Source: an uncultured Salinimicrobium sp. (GTDB taxonomy: Bacteria > Bacteroidota > Bacteroidia > Flavobacteriales > Flavobacteriaceae). Taken from it: a stretch of DNA of 19,521 nt. The translations under genes were made by a program, and so were the position numbers. Positions 16,429 to 19,521 of the stretch are shown in pieces (position 1 is the stretch's first letter; each line of letters opens with the position of its first letter). The notes beneath the pieces are model-generated. The model had not been told where the DNA came from. It did not search any database and was given only the letters and a program-made list of their open reading frames with translations. The stretch lies in contig CAMPJY010000033.1 in assembly GCA_946887025.1 (NCBI GenBank), positions 1-19,521 of the forward strand, in the 5' to 3' direction.

Positions 16429-18375
16429 ATGATCAGTATTACATTGCCCGACGGCAGTATCAGGGAATTCGAGCAGGGCACTACTCCGCATGAGGTGGCT
16501 CTTAGTATAAGCGAGGGACTCGCAAGAAACGTGGTTTCAGCAAAGTTTAATGACACCACCGTAGAAACCTCCACCCCCCTGACCACGGACGGCAGTCTTA
16601 CTTTATATACCTGGAACGATCCCGAAGGAAAAAAAGCCTTCTGGCATTCCAGCTCCCACGTAATGGCGCAGGCGCTGCAGGAACTTTATCCCGGAATAAA
16701 ACTCACAATCGGGCCTGCCATTGAAAACGGGTTCTATTACGACGTGGATTTCGGGGAACATAAGTTTTCGGATAGCGACTTCAAGAAAGTCGAGGACCGG
16801 ATGCTGGAAATTGCCCGCGGAAAGCATGAGTTCAAGATGCGCTCTGTTTCCAAGGAAGCTGCCCTGAACAAATACAAAAACGAAGGCAATCCCTTTAAGG
16901 TGGAGCTGATTGAAAATCTGGAGGATGGCACTATCACCTTCTGTGACCACGATAGCTTCACCGACCTTTGCCGTGGGGGCCATCTGCCCAACACCGGCTT
17001 TATAAAAGCAGCGAAAATAATGAGTGCCGCCGGGGCCTACTGGCGCGGGAATGAGAAGAATCCGCAGCTCACCAGGGTCTACGGGATCACTTTTCCGAAG
17101 CAGAAGGACCTCAAGGAATATCTGGAGCTTCTGGAAGAGGCCAAAAAGAGGGACCATCGCAAATTAGGGAAAGAGCTCGAACTCTTCACCTTCTCGCAGA
17201 AAGTGGGACAGGGACTTCCGTTATGGCTTCCAAAAGGGGCTGCCCTGAGGGAACGCCTGGAGAATTTCCTGAAAAAAGCCCAGAAGAAAGCGGGTTACGA
17301 AATGGTGGTTACCCCTCATATAGGACAGAAAGAATTATATGTGACCTCAGGTCATTACGCGAAATATGGTCAGGACAGTTTTCAGCCTATCCACACCCCT
17401 AACGAGGGGGAAGAATTCCTGCTGAAGCCCATGAATTGTCCGCACCATTGCGAGATCTATAACAGCAGTCCCTGGAGCTATAAGGACCTTCCCAAGCGTT
17501 TTGCCGAATTCGGTACCGTATATCGTTACGAACAGAGCGGGGAGCTGCACGGCCTGACAAGGGTACGGGGTTTCACGCAGGATGATGCTCATATCTTCTG
17601 TACCCCGGACCAACTGGACAGCGAGTTTAAAAAGGTGATCGACCTGGTGCTGTACGTGTTCGGTTCCCTTGGGTTTGAAAACTTTACCGCCCAGGTATCG
17701 TTAAGGGATCCGGAGAATAAGGAAAAATATATAGGTTCCGACGAGAACTGGGAGAAGGCTGAAACCGCCATCATCAATGCCGCCAGGGAGAAAGGCCTCA
17801 ATTATGTCATCGAGACCGGAGAAGCAGCATTCTATGGTCCTAAGCTGGACTTTATGGTGAAGGATGCCTTGGGAAGACAATGGCAGCTGGGAACCATCCA
17901 GGTGGACTACAATCTGCCGGAAAGGTTCAACCTCACCTATAAAGGCAGCGACAACGAAATGCACCGTCCGGTGATGATCCACAGGGCTCCTTTCGGAAGT
18001 ATGGAGCGCTTTGTGGCCATTTTACTGGAGCACACAGCGGGGAATTTTCCGCTATGGCTGATGCCCGAGCAGGCTAGCATTCTCTCTCTCAGCGAGAAAT
18101 ATGAAAAATACTCCCAAAAAGTTTTAAGTTTGCTGGAAAATCACGAAATTCGCGCCCGGTCCGACAACCGCAACGAGACTATTGGCAAGAAGATCCGGGA
18201 GGCGGAAGTCAACAAAATCCCGTACATGCTGATCGTGGGAGAGCAGGAGGAAAAAGACGGTACGGTTTCTGTACGTAAACACGGGGGAGGCGATCTGGGC
18301 AGTATGACTGTTGACGCATTCGCCCAACTGGTTAAGGACGAGATCAGTACAACATTAAAAACATTTGAAGTTTAA
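16429..18375 (+). CDS. thrS: Threonyl-tRNA synthetase
   Basis: This 648-aa class II synthetase charges tRNA-Thr in the cytosol. It has a TGS domain (1-62, [10 protein letters not shown]), then the editing domain with Zn-type ligands His73 and His77 (HSSSH) plus Cys181 and His185 (CRGGH). The catalytic core (about 245-535) follows, with motif 2 [21 protein letters not shown] and motif 3 around [11 protein letters not shown]. The catalytic Zn ligands are Cys337 (MNCPHH), His388 and His518. The anticodon-binding domain (about 548-648) contains [18 protein letters not shown]. The frame stays open upstream to an ATG at 16267 inside the pump gene, but those 54 extra residues are not ThrRS-like. The ATG at 16429 gives the standard N-terminus and sits just after a consensus promoter. 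First gene of a conserved translation operon. Confidence 0.98.
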   Translation: MISITLPDGSIREFEQGTTPHEVALSISEGLARNVVSAKFNDTTVETSTPLTTDGSLTLYTWNDPEGKKAFWHSSSHVMAQALQELYPGIKLTIGPAIENGFYYDVDFGEHKFSDSDFKKVEDRMLEIARGKHEFKMRSVSKEAALNKYKNEGNPFKVELIENLEDGTITFCDHDSFTDLCRGGHLPNTGFIKAAKIMSAAGAYWRGNEKNPQLTRVYGITFPKQKDLKEYLELLEEAKKRDHRKLGKELELFTFSQKVGQGLPLWLPKGAALRERLENFLKKAQKKAGYEMVVTPHIGQKELYVTSGHYAKYGQDSFQPIHTPNEGEEFLLKPMNCPHHCEIYNSSPWSYKDLPKRFAEFGTVYRYEQSGELHGLTRVRGFTQDDAHIFCTPDQLDSEFKKVIDLVLYVFGSLGFENFTAQVSLRDPENKEKYIGSDENWEKAETAIINAAREKGLNYVIETGEAAFYGPKLDFMVKDALGRQWQLGTIQVDYNLPERFNLTYKGSDNEMHRPVMIHRAPFGSMERFVAILLEHTAGNFPLWLMPEQASILSLSEKYEKYSQKVLSLLENHEIRARSDNRNETIGKKIREAEVNKIPYMLIVGEQEEKDGTVSVRKHGGGDLGSMTVDAFAQLVKDEISTTLKTFEV

Positions 18376-18391
18376 TTAAAATTATAGAGCC

Positions 18392-18949
18392 ATAGCAATA
18401 CGAAGAAAAAGATCAAAAAGACCTCTAAGAGAAATCAAGGAAGATCCGCACCGAATTAATGGAAAGATTCGTGCTGAGGAAGTTCGCCTTGTAGGCGACA
18501 ACGTGGAAATGGGTGTATACCCAACCAGGCAGGCTTTAGCCATGGCCGAGGAACAGGGACTGGACCTGGTGGAGATTTCACCAAATGCCGAACCTCCTGT
18601 AGCCAAGGTTATGGATTATAAGAAGTTTCTCTATGAACAAAAGAAGCGGGACAAAGTTCTGAAAGCCAAAGCTACCAAGGTGGTGGTCAAGGAAATCCGT
18701 TTCGGTCCGAATACTGATGAACACGATTATGAATTCAAGAAAAAGCACGGGGAGAAATTCCTGAAAGAAGGTGCAAAATTGAAGGCATACGTTTTCTTCA
18801 AAGGTCGGTCTATCGTATTCAAGGATCAGGGGGAAATCCTCCTGCTGCGTCTGGCTACAGATCTTGAGGACCTGGGGAAAGTCGAGCAGATGCCTAAACT
18901 GGAAGGGAAACGAATGACGATGTTCATTTCCCCAAAAAAGACAAAATAA
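18392..18949 (+). CDS. infC: Translation initiation factor IF-3, ATA start
   Basis: This 185-aa IF-3 binds the 30S subunit and proofreads start-codon and initiator-tRNA pairing. The N-domain includes [20 protein letters not shown] (20-39) and [23 protein letters not shown] (57-79). A lysine-rich linker helix (about 80-95) leads to the C-domain ([20 protein letters not shown], 100-119; final [12 protein letters not shown]). The only usual start codons in frame near here, a GTG at 18503 and the ATG two codons later, would remove the conserved N-domain start. Reading upstream, an ATA at 18392-18394 gives M-AIRRKRS, the usual start in relatives, 16 nt after the thrS stop, with a stop in frame at 18377. 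Non-canonical starts on infC are known for IF-3 autoregulation (AUU in E. coli). A second ATA lies at 18398. Confidence 0.93.
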   Translation: MAIRRKRSKRPLREIKEDPHRINGKIRAEEVRLVGDNVEMGVYPTRQALAMAEEQGLDLVEISPNAEPPVAKVMDYKKFLYEQKKRDKVLKAKATKVVVKEIRFGPNTDEHDYEFKKKHGEKFLKEGAKLKAYVFFKGRSIVFKDQGEILLLRLATDLEDLGKVEQMPKLEGKRMTMFISPKKTK

Positions 18950-19011
18950 GCCAAGGGACCCGCTCCCAAGGATGACGATAATAAGTGAGATAACTAATAA
19001 AAAAGGACACA

Positions 19012-19209
19012 ATGCCTAAAATGAAGACGAAATCCAGTGCCAAGAAGCGTTTCAAGCTTACCGGTACCGGAAAGATTAAAAGAAAGCATGCGTTTAAAAG
19101 TCACATCTTGACAAAGAAGACCAAAAAACAAAAGCTTGCCCTGACTCACAGTACCCTGGTACACGAGTCGGATGAGAATAATATCAAACTTCAGTTACGT
19201 TTGAAGTAA
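19012..19209 (+). CDS. rpmI: 50S ribosomal protein L35
   Basis: This 65-aa, very basic protein is the full L35 sequence, with the typical start [20 protein letters not shown], the central [11 protein letters not shown] and a Lys-rich middle. It is a structural protein of the large ribosomal subunit. It lies 62 nt after infC and before rplT in the conserved order thrS-infC-rpmI-rplT, so it is almost certainly on the same transcript. The ATG at 19012 is the standard start; no strong Shine-Dalgarno is seen, only AAAAAAGG, as expected for Bacteroidota. Confidence 0.98.
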   Translation: MPKMKTKSSAKKRFKLTGTGKIKRKHAFKSHILTKKTKKQKLALTHSTLVHESDENNIKLQLRLK

Positions 19210-19318
19210 TTGAACCTTTGATGGTTTAAACAATTTAATAACCCTGGAGTCGGGCCTTTAAAAAGAATTCATCATTCCTCTGAATAGTTGGATCGCCTGC
19301 TACAAAAAAATTTAAAAT
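19210..19318 (+). promoter_or_regulatory. 109-nt rpmI-rplT spacer, possible leader
   Basis: This gap is long for an L35-L20 pair. It contains a short hairpin (ATTCA/TGAAT around 19268-19286) and a CCC/GGG pairing near 19242-19256, with an A-rich run just before the rplT ATG. In other bacteria L20 represses this operon by binding a leader RNA; whether this spacer does that is not shown by the sequence. Confidence 0.25.
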
Positions 19319-19521
19319 ATGCCAAGATCAGTAAATTCAGTTGCGAAGAGAGCCAGAAGAAAAAAGGTTCTTAAGCAAGCAAAAGGTTACTTTGGACGTC
19401 GTAAGAACGTTTGGACAGTAGCGAAAAACGCGGTTGACAAAGCAATGTTATATGCTTACAGAGACCGTAAAGCCAAGAAAAGAAACTTCCGTTCCCTATG
19501 GATCATGCGTATCAACGCAGG
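19319..19521 (+). CDS. rplT: 50S ribosomal protein L20 (partial, runs off the end)
   Basis: The first 67 complete codons of L20 are present, read directly from the ATG at 19319: [20 protein letters not shown], then [45 protein letters not shown]. The family is usually about 115 residues, so a little over half is seen, and the window edge cuts the gene within a codon. L20 nucleates early 50S assembly by binding 23S rRNA, and in several bacteria it autoregulates the infC-rpmI-rplT mRNA. It is the last member of the conserved operon seen here. Confidence 0.97.

Overview
The window looks like a chromosomal segment of a Bacteroidota bacterium, most likely from the Flavobacteriia. Three things suggest this: Bacteroidota-type promoters (TTG, about 20 nt, TAnnTTTG) with no clear Shine-Dalgarno sites, the character of the ribosomal and IF3 proteins, and a BtuB-like TonB-dependent receptor. 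Base composition is fairly GC-rich for that group. I cannot name a genus.

Layout. (1) Positions 1-158 hold five back-to-back palindromes with 2-nt loops, just past the 3' end of a leftward MocR-type regulator gene (162-1619). (2) That regulator is divergent from a TonB-dependent outer-membrane receptor gene (1703-3574); the 83 bp between them carry facing promoter boxes. The regulator keeps the HTH-plus-aminotransferase shape but lacks the PLP-binding lysine. (3) A second array of 2-nt-loop hairpins (3584-3836), bounded in part by an exact 18-bp inverted repeat, separates the convergent 3' ends of the receptor and of a CheY-like response regulator (3851-4231, minus). (4) Divergent from that regulator is a giant soluble hybrid histidine kinase (4529-10405, 1958 aa). 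It has an extended poly-HAMP array, then GAF, coiled coil, HisKA, HATPase and three receivers, the middle one lacking its phospho-acceptor Asp. (5) A third GTAG-led hairpin (10412-10437) precedes a tripartite RND efflux operon: outer-membrane lipoprotein, periplasmic adaptor and inner-membrane pump (10587-16304), with tightly coupled or overlapping genes. (6) A consensus promoter (16378-16408) starts the conserved translation operon thrS-infC-rpmI-rplT; rplT runs off the end. infC appears to start with ATA.

How the parts work together. The right end is housekeeping (threonyl-tRNA synthetase, IF3, L35, L20). The efflux operon forms one trans-envelope pump. The kinase and the divergent receiver gene probably form one phosphorelay. 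The MocR gene probably controls the receptor gene, though its ligand and the receptor's substrate are unknown. The most unusual features are the PLP-deficient MocR regulator, the ordered A/B pattern and DNA-level repetition of the poly-HAMP array, and the sequence-diverse but identically built palindromes found only at gene 3' ends. No transposase, tRNA, rRNA or CRISPR array was seen.
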